A stretch of 12,580 nt of DNA from BS750m-G62 sp964577175 (GCA_964577175.1 CAZNYC010000122.1:1-12580), one strand, 5' to 3'; shown: positions 1 through 7,353, counted from the first letter of the stretch. The notes: a model not told the origin generated them from the sequence alone. Program-made: numbers and translations.

Positions 1-143
1 TGACGCGTCTGGGCGGCGGGGCGTGGGGCCTGAGCGTCCGACGGCACACCGGCCGCTGGGAACGCACACCCTTCAGCGGCCCGATGGCGGAGATGGTTGA
101 GACCATCCTCGGCTGCATGCAGCATCTCGTTGCGTCCGACTGA
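1..143 (+). CDS. C-terminal end of a short conserved protein of unknown function (5' partial)
   Basis: An open frame enters from the left edge (first full codon at base 3) and stops with TGA at 141-143, giving 46 visible residues. It contains the phrase WGLSVRRHTGRWERTPFSG, followed by an amphipathic helix (MAEMVETILGCMQHL). I recall similar tails in uncharacterised proteins of environmental bacteria, but I cannot name a family or function. No start codon is in view, so total length is unknown. The stop lies 16 bases before the first plausible ATG of the next gene. Homology of that next gene to its paralogue begins only about 30 bases after this stop, so the neighbourhood looks like a recombination junction rather than an ancestral operon border. 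Confidence 0.55.
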   Translation, partial: TRLGGGAWGLSVRRHTGRWERTPFSGPMAEMVETILGCMQHLVASD

Positions 144-159
144 GCCTGTACCGGAATTT

Positions 160-1212
160 ATGAGGCGTTGCACTAGCATGCGCGATGTGACTCTGACCCT
201 GTCCAAGAAGCCGGACGGCGGCCCTTCTGTCCTGCCGGATCATGTCACGTTCACCGTGCTATGGGTGGAGATAGAAGGCTGGAAGTCTAAGGCTAGCGAA
301 GACGTTTCGCCTACTGATAGTATCGAGGATCTCTACACGCACGCAAATGACGACGGAAACACAAAGTTAGGGCCGCATAATTATACGGACCCGGGTGGTG
401 TGCATTACCGCGGCTGGGGATATGAGATCAGAGCGAAGGTGCACCCCCCAGACTTTGACAAACCGGTTGGGTGGTGGCGAGACACCCAGGTAAGATCATA
501 TAGTAGCGGCACCGCCCACAACGGCCGCATTCTCGTTGGCCAAGAGGACTGGACAGCGGGATGGCCAGACGAGTGTGATGACAGCAACGACGGGCCGAGG
601 GATCAGTGGCAGGACAAACAGGTGGATAATGAGGGGAGGATCTTCACGGTCGATTGGCCCTGGATGATCAGGAGTGCGAAGCCAGCTAGTTGGTTAGCGC
701 GCCGTCGTGTTAACTTTAATGTGGTGACGGTTTACACAGGCGATGGCCTAGTGAACCAAAGGTGTTCCAAGGAATGGAAATGTTACGTCCGGTATTCACT
801 TATTCAGCGCAAATCGCCCAGAGGCGATGACTGGATTGAGTTCGATAACCTGTCGGAGGAAGACAACAAGGCCAAGGAAGGGGAGCGCACAAAACTGTCC
901 TGGGATCTTGAGTCGCCCACGATTCAGAGCATCACGCCAAATAGCGGCGTCAATACCGGCCCAATTGCCATAACGGATCTTTCTGGAACCAGTTTTGTCC
1001 CGGGCGCGAAAGCAAAACTGCGCAAGGCCGGCCAGGCCGACATAGAGGCTACGGGTGTTAGCGTAACCAACAATGATGATGCGATGCGAAAAATTGAATG
1101 TACATTTGATTTGACAGGCAAGCCAGCGGGTCAATGGAAGGTAGTCATCGAGAATCCGGCCGATACCGAAGTCGTATCGGAGGAGAGTCTCTTTACGATT
1201 ACTGAGCCGTAG
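160..1212 (+). CDS. 5'-truncated paralogue of the Pro-Ser beta-protein family, with a C-terminal IPT/TIG-like domain
   Basis: 350 residues from ATG 160. An in-frame ATG at 178 is also possible, and the frame can be opened further only with a TTG at 97 that overlaps the previous gene. From residue 5 it aligns with the middle of the protein encoded at 12045-10714: TSMRDVTLTLSKK against SSMRDVTLALSKK, then VTFTVLWVE against VKFTVLWVT, a shared GW...V.P.DF block, and RRRVNF...CS...WK/WY. The first ~133 residues of that relative, including the Pro-Ser tract, are missing here. Residues ~250-349 (SPTIQSITPNSG to SLFTITEP) read as an IPT/TIG-like immunoglobulin fold, often found in surface and secreted proteins. 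No signal peptide is seen. The HEAT-like gene starts 31 bases downstream on the same strand. Base composition looks less GC-rich than in that neighbour. Without the conserved leader it may be poorly translated, so it could be a decaying copy, although the frame is open over its whole length. Confidence 0.65.
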   Translation: MRRCTSMRDVTLTLSKKPDGGPSVLPDHVTFTVLWVEIEGWKSKASEDVSPTDSIEDLYTHANDDGNTKLGPHNYTDPGGVHYRGWGYEIRAKVHPPDFDKPVGWWRDTQVRSYSSGTAHNGRILVGQEDWTAGWPDECDDSNDGPRDQWQDKQVDNEGRIFTVDWPWMIRSAKPASWLARRRVNFNVVTVYTGDGLVNQRCSKEWKCYVRYSLIQRKSPRGDDWIEFDNLSEEDNKAKEGERTKLSWDLESPTIQSITPNSGVNTGPIAITDLSGTSFVPGAKAKLRKAGQADIEATGVSVTNNDDAMRKIECTFDLTGKPAGQWKVVIENPADTEVVSEESLFTITEP

Positions 1213-1243
1213 ACCTGCGCTACCGAGTCTAGAGGACCAGACG

Positions 1244-2644
1244 ATGCCACAGAAGGCCACAATTGTGTTTTGCTTCATGGGGCTCCTCGCAGTCTCGTCC
1301 ACACAGGCGAGCCACATGCCGAGTCTGGCTGAGGGCCTGCTGTCACAGGACGCCCAGGCTCGCCAACGGGCGGAGCGGGCGATCTTGGAGAGCCGGGAGC
1401 AGACCATCGTGGCTCTTGAGGTCCTCATCGAGGAGAACCTGCGCGATTACCACGGGGAAAAGGTGTTCCAGAGACGCGAGCAGGGAGAGCCTGTAGATTC
1501 GAAGTATCTCACAGCCAAGGCGGCGATGCGCCTGCTGGGCGACCTCCGCTCAGTCCGGTCCGTGCCTCTGCTGGTCCGACACATGAACTACTGGCCGGAC
1601 ATGCCCGAGTCAGGAGGCGTGCCTCACCTTTCGGACTATGTGGCTGCCGAAGCCCTGGCTGCAATCGGTGTGCCTTCGCTCGAACCCGTGATGCAGCATT
1701 ACACGGGTCACGGTTCCAATGGACTCATCACCTCGTGGATCCTTGAGCACGTGTTGGGACGGGAGATGGCACGGGTCTACGTGCGACGTGCGCTCGCGGC
1801 CAGATCGTCCCCCGCCACGAAGGAGTCGTTGTGGGGGCTCCTGCATCTCTTGAGTGTGGCTGGCCCCGCGACAGGGGACAGCCACGAGCCTCACCCCGTC
1901 TGGGCGCTCCCCAAGGCGTTCAACCCCACGTTCAGTTGGGATGAGCAGCGACTTCCAACCGTTCCATGTGCCTTGTACGCTTGGAAGGGGGCCCGTCGGT
2001 GGGACGTGCGAACGGACAAGGGGCTGCAGCAAACCAAGGATCACCACGAAGCGGTCATGTCCCCCATCCGTCTCGCAGCCTCAATGATGCAGGAACCCCC
2101 CGGGCCCAGCCTGGTCGAGGGCCTGCGTTCGGAGGATGCCGAGACCCGCCAAGAGGCGCATCGAGCGATTCTAAAGAGCCGGGAGCAGACCATCGCGGCT
2201 CTGGAGACCTTGATCGAGGAGAGCCTGAAGGACTACGGCAAAGAGGCTAAACACGCGATAGAGGAGTCCAGGTGGCAGGGGAAACCGAGGATACCCGCAA
2301 AGTACTTGGCGGCCAAGGTGGCGATGCGCCTGCTGGGAAAACTCCGCTCCGTCCGGTCCGTGCCGCTGCTCATTCGCCATATGGGTTACTGGCCGGACAT
2401 GCCGGTGGCCGGTAGTGCTCCGGGGCTCGAGAACTATGTGGCGGCTGAATCGCTTGCCGAGATCGGTGTGCCTTCCCTTGGCCCGGTGCTGGAAGAGTAT
2501 TTGAATCAAGGGAACACCGAACACTTCATCTTCGTGCGCGTGTTGGGACGGGACATGGCACGGGCCTACGTGCAACGGGCCCTGGAGACCGAACGGGTCA
2601 TTAGGCGAAAGGACCTGTTGAAGAAGTTGCTCCGTCTGTTTTGA
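1244..2644 (+). CDS. exported HEAT-like repeat protein with internal duplication
   Basis: 466 residues; the ATG is preceded by GAGG at good spacing. An N-terminal hydrophobic signal peptide (residues ~5-22, likely cut after TQA at 20-22) predicts export. The mature protein has two similar helical units, residues 26-204 and 287-466. Each runs PSL.EGL.S.DA..RQ, then SREQTI.ALE.LIEE, then AAK.AMRLLG.LRSVRSVPLL, Y.....YVAAE.LA.IGVPSL.P, and finally VLGR.MAR.YV.RAL. Paired helices with conserved Leu/Val/Ala and the IGVPSL turn suggest a HEAT/armadillo-like solenoid, which normally binds other proteins; no catalytic motif is visible. The linker at 205-286 has no counterpart in the relatives and a less regular composition, so it may be former intergenic DNA left when two tandem genes fused. 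The same family appears at 4137-5087 and as a remnant at 10467-10729. It directly follows a Pro-Ser-family gene, probably in one transcript. Confidence 0.75.
   Translation: MPQKATIVFCFMGLLAVSSTQASHMPSLAEGLLSQDAQARQRAERAILESREQTIVALEVLIEENLRDYHGEKVFQRREQGEPVDSKYLTAKAAMRLLGDLRSVRSVPLLVRHMNYWPDMPESGGVPHLSDYVAAEALAAIGVPSLEPVMQHYTGHGSNGLITSWILEHVLGREMARVYVRRALAARSSPATKESLWGLLHLLSVAGPATGDSHEPHPVWALPKAFNPTFSWDEQRLPTVPCALYAWKGARRWDVRTDKGLQQTKDHHEAVMSPIRLAASMMQEPPGPSLVEGLRSEDAETRQEAHRAILKSREQTIAALETLIEESLKDYGKEAKHAIEESRWQGKPRIPAKYLAAKVAMRLLGKLRSVRSVPLLIRHMGYWPDMPVAGSAPGLENYVAAESLAEIGVPSLGPVLEEYLNQGNTEHFIFVRVLGRDMARAYVQRALETERVIRRKDLLKKLLRLF
1319..2641 (+). repeat. large internal direct duplication within the HEAT-like gene
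   Basis: Bases ~1319-1857 and ~2105-2641 encode homologous units about 262 codons apart. Stretches such as the codons for LRSVRSVPLL and for AMRLLG are nearly identical at DNA level (GCGATGCGCCTGCTGGG occurs in both). The pattern implies duplication of a whole ~180-codon gene body, with ~245 bases of unrelated sequence left between the copies. Confidence 0.75.
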
Positions 2645-2739
2645 GGAGCGGACGGCTACCGGCCGGCTGAGCAGACCCCCGTGTTGACCAAGGTAGGAAT
2701 CCTCGCGTTCTCTCGTCCCTCAGGGGATTAAGCCAAGCA

Positions 2740-2761
2740 ACTCTGGAACAGGGAGCCAGCC
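2740..2761 (+). promoter_or_regulatory. conserved leader and ribosome binding site of the Pro-Ser gene
   Basis: The 22 bases before the ATG, ending in GGAACAGGGAGCCAGCC, are identical to those before the Pro-Ser gene on the opposite strand (12046-12067). Identity continues through the first 17 coding bases. AGGGAG seven bases before the ATG is the likely Shine-Dalgarno. A TAA in frame 30 bases upstream (before GCCAAGCAA) excludes an N-terminal extension. Confidence 0.7.
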
Positions 2762-4069
2762 ATGCCAGATCCCAGCCCTTCGCCGTCCCCCAGCCCGTCG
2801 CCATCGCCGAGCCCTTCGCCGTCACCGAGCCCGTCACCATCGCCAAGCCCTTCGCCGTCCCCGAGTCCGTCACCATCGCCCTCCCCGAGCCCCTCGCCGT
2901 CGCCGGCCAAGGTCAATATCAAAGCCTACTATCCGTCGACTAACCCGGTTGGTTTCCTGGGCTGCGAAGAAGAGGAAAACCCCGGCTGGTTCGTCAACGT
3001 CAACTGGGATGCTGATTGGGACCCCGATCACAATGGTTGGTCCCCGGACGACCATTCCCCAGGTGCCGAATACACACCGGACAAGGATAAAGACCTGATT
3101 CCAGGCGGCGACGATGACCTCTGGGAGTTCACCGTCGAGATCGAGCCGGAATCCGTCCACGGTGACATTTCCCTCACCTTCCAGGAGAATAAGGTGCACG
3201 TCTACTGGGAACGCACCAAGGCTACTCGTTTCTACAGCGGAGACACGGTAAAGTTCGAAGGAACGCCGATAAAACTCTACCTGGAAGGCAGGGAAGGGAC
3301 AAAGCATTTTCGCACAGACTGTCAACTCCGAGGGCATTATGAAGGCGACACCCCAAACGTCGCAGACGATTTCGTTAACATCACGGTCTTCGAGGTCACT
3401 CTGACACCTATCTTCTCCGGTGACCAACAAGAAGATAACCAACGCAAATTCAGCGATGCCACTCCCTCCGCCAGCAACGACCGTAATGGCACGATCAGCG
3501 TCAACGACGCCAACGGCGACGGATGGACCGGCGATATTGACGTAGATTGTGATTATTTCCATCACTGCATAGAGGTCCAGGGCGAGGTCAAGCCGGAAAT
3601 AACGGTAGCAGATGCCTTTTATGATATCAAGCGCGACGTCCGCGTGAAGGAATGGGGCGTCGAACCCGGCGAAGGCCACTGGGAGGTTATTACAGAACCC
3701 GGTCTTTGGAATGCTTGGAACGACGATGACCCGAACCCACTGGACGAGGATCTCTCGATTTCTGGTCAGGCCCATATATATCAGATTGATGGACCGGGCT
3801 GGCCACACGCTTGGGCGATCACTGATTATTCGCACTGGATGCAGTTCGCCAACTTTAAAGAATACGTTAAAGTGAACTTATATGACACGTGGTACCAATG
3901 CTCTGATTACCTCCAATGGCATTCTCTGGTGACGCTGAAGCCAGATCCTTATAATAACAAACGCCTCGTTCGTTGGGGCGCCACACCAACGGGGCCGGAC
4001 GAGGACTGGCTGTGGCTTCAGAAGCTGGACGGGGGGTGGGAGGGCCTGCCTACGCCCCCGGACCTGTAG
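2762..4069 (+). CDS. Pro-Ser tract protein with acidic beta-rich body, function unknown
   Basis: 435 residues. Residues 4-48 are an uninterrupted Pro-Ser alternation, expected to be an extended, possibly glycosylated stalk. The body is acidic and rich in Trp, Asp and Tyr with many short beta-type segments. Residues 173-215 (LYLEGREGT...DDFVNITVFEVTL) and 339-394 (IYQIDGPG...FKEYVKVNLY...CSDYLQWHSLVTLKP) match LYVQGHEAS...KDQVKFTVLWVTV and IYDLDGPG...RRRVNFEEW...CSKRKKWYTRQSYKK of the paralogue at 12045-10714. Residues 249-258 (DANGDGWTGD) resemble a calcium-binding Asp/Asn loop. No signal peptide or membrane segment is seen, and an upstream in-frame stop rules out a longer N-terminus, so how it would leave the cell is unclear. 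It is followed 67 bases later by a HEAT-like exported gene. No family name is recognised. The start is well supported by the leader shared with its paralogue. Confidence 0.75.
   Translation: MPDPSPSPSPSPSPSPSPSPSPSPSPSPSPSPSPSPSPSPSPSPSPSPAKVNIKAYYPSTNPVGFLGCEEEENPGWFVNVNWDADWDPDHNGWSPDDHSPGAEYTPDKDKDLIPGGDDDLWEFTVEIEPESVHGDISLTFQENKVHVYWERTKATRFYSGDTVKFEGTPIKLYLEGREGTKHFRTDCQLRGHYEGDTPNVADDFVNITVFEVTLTPIFSGDQQEDNQRKFSDATPSASNDRNGTISVNDANGDGWTGDIDVDCDYFHHCIEVQGEVKPEITVADAFYDIKRDVRVKEWGVEPGEGHWEVITEPGLWNAWNDDDPNPLDEDLSISGQAHIYQIDGPGWPHAWAITDYSHWMQFANFKEYVKVNLYDTWYQCSDYLQWHSLVTLKPDPYNNKRLVRWGATPTGPDEDWLWLQKLDGGWEGLPTPPDL
2774..2908 (+). repeat. 36-base tandem repeat encoding the Pro-Ser tract
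   Basis: Three units of 36 bases (2774-2809, 2810-2845, 2846-2881), each starting AGCCCTTCGCCGTC, followed by a degenerate partial unit. Units differ mainly at third codon positions (CCC/ACC/CCC, CCG/CCA), so the peptide stays (Pro-Ser)n. The higher-order period points to expansion by unequal exchange or slippage, not just use of two amino acids. Confidence 0.85.
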
Positions 4070-4136
4070 ACAACAGAAGACGCGCTCCAAGCAGGGCGAA
4101 GCCAAAGACTCCAGGCCTGAGAAAGGAGAGTGGGCA

Positions 4137-5087
4137 ATGAAGCATAAACGTTATCTGATTGGCGCGGCATTTGCACTGGCGGGGTGTATGTTTCTGACCA
4201 GTCTCGCCTATGCTGGGAGTGGTGAAGACTTGAGGCAGGATATCGCACAGGGCCGTAGCGAATCGCTCAGAAGCAAAGGAGAACCTATCATGTGTCGCAC
4301 TTTTCACGTGCTCGGGATGGCCTGCGTTCTCGGGCTGGCGGCCTTCTTCGGCGCGGAGGTTCGGGCCGAGGGGCTGCAAAGGCTGGAGGCTGAGGAGAGG
4401 GAGGTGCGCGAGGAAACGTTCAAGCGGCTCCTCAAGGAGCGGGAGGAGCGTGTGCAGAAACTGATCGCGTTGGCCGCCAAGGAGACCCAAGGTGTTCAGG
4501 GCGTCATGGTGGAGGAGCGTGGCTACGCGCCGGTACACTATCCGTGGCATGACGCCAAGCACTTGGCGACGATCCTGTTGGGGGACCTTCGTGCGGCAGA
4601 AGCCGTCCCGATCCTCCTCGGGAACCTGGAATACAGGGTGCCACGATTCACGGGCTATACATCCGGCCGGTTCGCGGCGGTGAGGGGTTCCGCCATGCAC
4701 CCGGCGACCGAAGCGCTCGTCAAGATCGGTATGCCGGCCGTGGAGCCCCTGGTCGAAAAACTGGCCGGTCTTTCGGAGGATTGTGTGGCCCGCCGCCTGG
4801 GCGTGCTGGTGCTGGATGAGATCCTCGGCCGGAGGTTGGCCCGGGCCCGCCTCCAGATGGTCATCGAAGAGGGCGATAAAGCCCTTGCTGAAAGTCCTGC
4901 GCAGCGGGGGGCCCTTACAGGAGACACGGCGAAATTGGAGGCTAGGATCCGGAACGTGAAAGCGGCCCTCGATCTGATGGCGCCTGAGCCTCCCGACGCG
5001 TGGAAATACCCGGAGGAGGTCAAGCCCACGCCTCCCCTTCCCCCTTGGCCGGAGCATATCCGAAAGGAAGATCTTCAGGGCAAGTGA
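4137..5087 (+). CDS. exported HEAT-like protein with two tandem signal peptides
   Basis: 316 residues from ATG 4137 (AAGGAG eight bases upstream), or 265 from the in-frame ATG at 4290, which also has AAGGAG eight bases upstream. Residues 1-26 (MKHKRYLIGAAFALAGC...AYA) form one signal peptide and residues 52-77 (MCRTFHVLGMACVLGL...VRA) a second. The 4290 start is probably that of the original HEAT gene, with 4137-4289 the beginning of another exported gene fused in frame. The mature part is charged and helical (residues 80-115, EAEEREVREETFKRLLKERE), then HEAT-like: AKHLATILLGDLRAAEAVPILL, ALVKIGMPAVEPLVEKL, LDEILGRRLARARLQMVIEE. These align with both units of the protein at 1244-2644. The tail (285-316) is Pro-rich. 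It follows the Pro-Ser gene by 67 bases and probably shares its transcript. A solenoid partner role is inferred; no enzymatic residue is seen. Confidence 0.75.
   Translation: MKHKRYLIGAAFALAGCMFLTSLAYAGSGEDLRQDIAQGRSESLRSKGEPIMCRTFHVLGMACVLGLAAFFGAEVRAEGLQRLEAEEREVREETFKRLLKEREERVQKLIALAAKETQGVQGVMVEERGYAPVHYPWHDAKHLATILLGDLRAAEAVPILLGNLEYRVPRFTGYTSGRFAAVRGSAMHPATEALVKIGMPAVEPLVEKLAGLSEDCVARRLGVLVLDEILGRRLARARLQMVIEEGDKALAESPAQRGALTGDTAKLEARIRNVKAALDLMAPEPPDAWKYPEEVKPTPPLPPWPEHIRKEDLQGK
4276..4292 (+). promoter_or_regulatory. internal ribosome binding site and alternative start
   Basis: AAAGGAGAACCTATCATG puts a strong Shine-Dalgarno eight bases before an in-frame ATG that opens a complete signal peptide. 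The family comparison supports this as the ancestral start, giving a 265-residue precursor. Confidence 0.6.
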
Positions 5088-5259
5088 GGTGAATTCGGTG
5101 GGGGCTATAAGGCTTGTGTGCTCCGCGTTAATTCAGGGTTGATGCGTCTTGCCTGACCGCTCTGAGAGAGGCCGTTGCGGGTGGCAAGTAACACTAACGT
5201 GCTTCGCGTGGGCCTCCTTTCCGAAGCCAGAAAGAAGGCATCGGCTCTCGAAGCACCAT

Positions 5260-5284
5260 AGCCGCATTGCCCGACGGCTTTCTT
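5260..5284 (+). terminator. weak terminator-like hairpin between convergent genes
   Basis: AGCCG (5260-5264) and CGGCT (5275-5279) can pair around a 10-base loop and are followed by TTTCTT. It lies in the 211-base gap between the + strand gene ending at 5087 and the - strand gene ending at 5299. The five-pair stem and interrupted T run make it only a candidate. The rest of the gap holds no convincing gene. Confidence 0.25.
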
Positions 5285-5298
5285 GGAGCACATGACCG

Positions 5299-7353
5299 TC
5301 AGCCATGAGAGAGGCAGGTTCTCGCTTCATCCTCGGCCATTAATCGAAATGGGGCAGAGTCCTCATCGCATATGGCCAAGTGGTTGCTCTCGAACATCTC
5401 CGTCGACACCGACAGGTACGAAGGTCGCTTGTACCTGCTCAGGAAATGGTACGTCCAGAACTCGCCTTCGCCAGGCTTGATGAGATGGCCGTCGACATAG
5501 TACACGGCCCCCATCCTCTCCAGCGACGGTATGTGTAGATGCTCAACGTCTTCCTGGTGTAGCACCTCGTGAAGCCAGGCCTCGTCCATCCTGTGAATCG
5601 CGTTAGCGTCATGGAACCGATCTTGGGCACGCGCGTACCGGCTCTTCCAGAAGCCAGATCTCCCCCTGAATACATCGCTGGAGAACAACTGCCAATGTCC
5701 TCCGAGATCGCGAGGGTGATGTGACAGCGCGTGAACAGACCCGTCGAGGAAGGGGCAAAGCATGTTGAAGGAACCGCACATGGCGTCCAGGTCCTGCCAC
5801 ATCCAGTAATCGAAGTCCGCAATGTCCTCCTCAAACATGCAATAGTATAGCGGCTTGAGGTCGCACAGCTTGTAGGGGTCGTTATACTCTGGCGCCTCGG
5901 GCAGAACACGCCTGACCCTGCGTGTGACGTCCTCCATCGTCTGCGGAACCCAGCGGAGATTGGGATACAAACAGGGAGGCTCGTCTCCGTACAGGAGAAT
6001 CTGGCTCACGCCGGACTGGCAGGCTGACCTAACGGTTAGGTGGTATATGGGAGGGTACGGTCCGAACCAAACGAAGACCAGAACCGTGCGCAGTGGCTGC
6101 AGCTGTGCGTTACAGGGATGGGCTACGGCCTCCTTGAGAGTTACGTCCTGCACCGGCACGAGCTCGATGGGCATTGTCTCGAACTGGGTCCAGCGGCCCC
6201 TCCACGCGCCATCGGCGCCGCTTTCCAGTTCGCAAATCAAGCCGGCGTCCCCGCACAAACTCAGGGTGAGGTTCCCGTCCGCCTTCTCATCCAGGCGCCA
6301 CGTTCTCTCCAGGGCCGCGGCACCCTCACCAATTGTTTGATCAGGAAGGAATTGCATGATCCGGCTGTCGTGGCCAATTCGATGATACAAGAAGCGTTCT
6401 GTGCTGATGATTGCCTGAAAGGTCTCCCTCTCACGCCGCGCGCCGAACCCCGACGGCACGCTCCACTTGTCGGCCAGTTCATGGAGAAACTCAATGCACG
6501 TGTCCTCGTAGAGGAACCCGTCAATTCTCGGATTCTGGGCTGGATCGAGATGCCATTTCGCTCGGTTGCGATGCTGGAAGAGAAGATGGCCCTCAAAATC
6601 ACGCTGAAGCATGACGCAACCACCGAGACTACAGACCCCCTCCCGTGGCATAGCGTATTCCTGATCCAACCTTCGCCAGGCCATATGGTACGTTTCCTTG
6701 TCTCCGTACATATACTGGTAATAATAATCTGAGTACTCGTTGTAGCACATTGTAAGCTGGAGCGCCTGCCAGCAACGCCGTTTGTGCAATAGGATTTGTC
6801 CAGATTCGAACTCAGGCTCGTCTCGATACGAAACCCCGCATGCTTTCCAAATGGCGCGATTCCGCGACAAGCGCCAGTAGTCAGGCCAGAAGACGGCTCC
6901 GAACTCGCGGTATTGAGACGTGTCAAACAGGAACTCCGGATCGACCACCGGGACGTTGTCTGCGTCGAGAAAGAGGACCTCTTCGAATCCTGAATGGATG
7001 ATTGAGTAAGGTTTTGCCTCCCAGCCCTTGAGTATCCTGGAGGGGTATCTCTCTCGCACCTCGTGGGCATCCACACAGGTGACGCCCAGCGGCTTAACGA
7101 GTTCCGCCATGTCCTCGGTCAATTCGTGCCGCCCCAGATGCCACAACTCCACCGGCAGCGTGCATCCAAGATAGCGCAGCATGTTGATCAATACCCAAGC
7201 GGAGGGGAAATACTTGACACCGCCGGCGCATGTCACGATCCCGCGACCTGAATAGCGCCCCTCGGGATAGGGCGATGTTTCGGCGACTGCGGCGTCCGCC
7301 AGTCGGAGGTGTGTTGTCAACTCAGAGTTGGGGCATCTGCGAGTATCGGTCAT
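5299..7353 (-). CDS. two-domain glycosyltransferase: GT71-like N-terminus, DUF6625-like C-terminus
   Basis: 684 residues from ATG 7353, chosen because AGGAGG sits four bases upstream; the longer frame opens only with a TTG at 7398. Residues ~36-300 resemble putative mannosyltransferases of family GT71: GRGIVTCAGGVKYFPSAWVL near the start, LGCTLPVELWHLG, LKGWEAKPYSIIHS, then FLDADN with the metal-binding DxD at 130-132, and FWPDYW. A beta-rich linker (~355-405) follows. Residues ~420-650 match the DUF6625 glycosyltransferase-like pattern: VFVWFGPYPP, YGDEPP, DPYKLCDLKP (492-501), FDYWMWQDLDAM with a second DxD (521-523), and GGHWQLF. Both halves keep their acidic motifs, so two sugar-transfer activities are possible, though substrates cannot be read. 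No signal peptide or membrane segment is seen, which fits a cytosolic enzyme. It follows the GT9 gene on the same strand after 228 bases, suggesting joint work on an envelope glycan. Confidence 0.85.
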   Translation of the reverse strand: MTDTRRCPNSELTTHLRLADAAVAETSPYPEGRYSGRGIVTCAGGVKYFPSAWVLINMLRYLGCTLPVELWHLGRHELTEDMAELVKPLGVTCVDAHEVRERYPSRILKGWEAKPYSIIHSGFEEVLFLDADNVPVVDPEFLFDTSQYREFGAVFWPDYWRLSRNRAIWKACGVSYRDEPEFESGQILLHKRRCWQALQLTMCYNEYSDYYYQYMYGDKETYHMAWRRLDQEYAMPREGVCSLGGCVMLQRDFEGHLLFQHRNRAKWHLDPAQNPRIDGFLYEDTCIEFLHELADKWSVPSGFGARRERETFQAIISTERFLYHRIGHDSRIMQFLPDQTIGEGAAALERTWRLDEKADGNLTLSLCGDAGLICELESGADGAWRGRWTQFETMPIELVPVQDVTLKEAVAHPCNAQLQPLRTVLVFVWFGPYPPIYHLTVRSACQSGVSQILLYGDEPPCLYPNLRWVPQTMEDVTRRVRRVLPEAPEYNDPYKLCDLKPLYYCMFEEDIADFDYWMWQDLDAMCGSFNMLCPFLDGSVHALSHHPRDLGGHWQLFSSDVFRGRSGFWKSRYARAQDRFHDANAIHRMDEAWLHEVLHQEDVEHLHIPSLERMGAVYYVDGHLIKPGEGEFWTYHFLSRYKRPSYLSVSTEMFESNHLAICDEDSAPFRLMAEDEARTCLSHG

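Noticed and set aside
2774..2908. 36-base repeat suggestive of a CRISPR array
   Set aside because: Units are directly adjacent without spacers and all lie inside a coding frame for Pro-Ser.
2728..2922. Antisense frame encoding a Gly-Asp repeat that looks like a calcium-binding RTX protein
   Set aside because: It is the reverse complement of the Pro-Ser repeat; low-complexity codons automatically give Asp-Gly on the other strand, and there is no ribosome binding site or meaningful flanking protein.
2870..3835. - strand frame of 321 codons over the second Pro-Ser gene
   Set aside because: No recognisable motif; the + strand frame is homologous to two paralogues.
4050..5057. - strand frame of 335 codons over the second HEAT-like gene
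   Set aside because: Composition is Arg/Pro/His-rich and irregular, while the + strand frame has signal peptides and family homology.
5105..5298. Possible integron attC-like or small-gene content in the convergent gap (GTAACACTAACG, CTTGCC...GGCAAG)
   Set aside because: No matching core-site pair of the attC type is present, the inverted repeats are short and imperfect, and short frames there show no protein-like features.
6261..7076. Alternative - strand frame within the two-domain glycosyltransferase
   Set aside because: Arg/Ser/Thr-rich out-of-frame translation of a gene whose real frame carries clear GT motifs.
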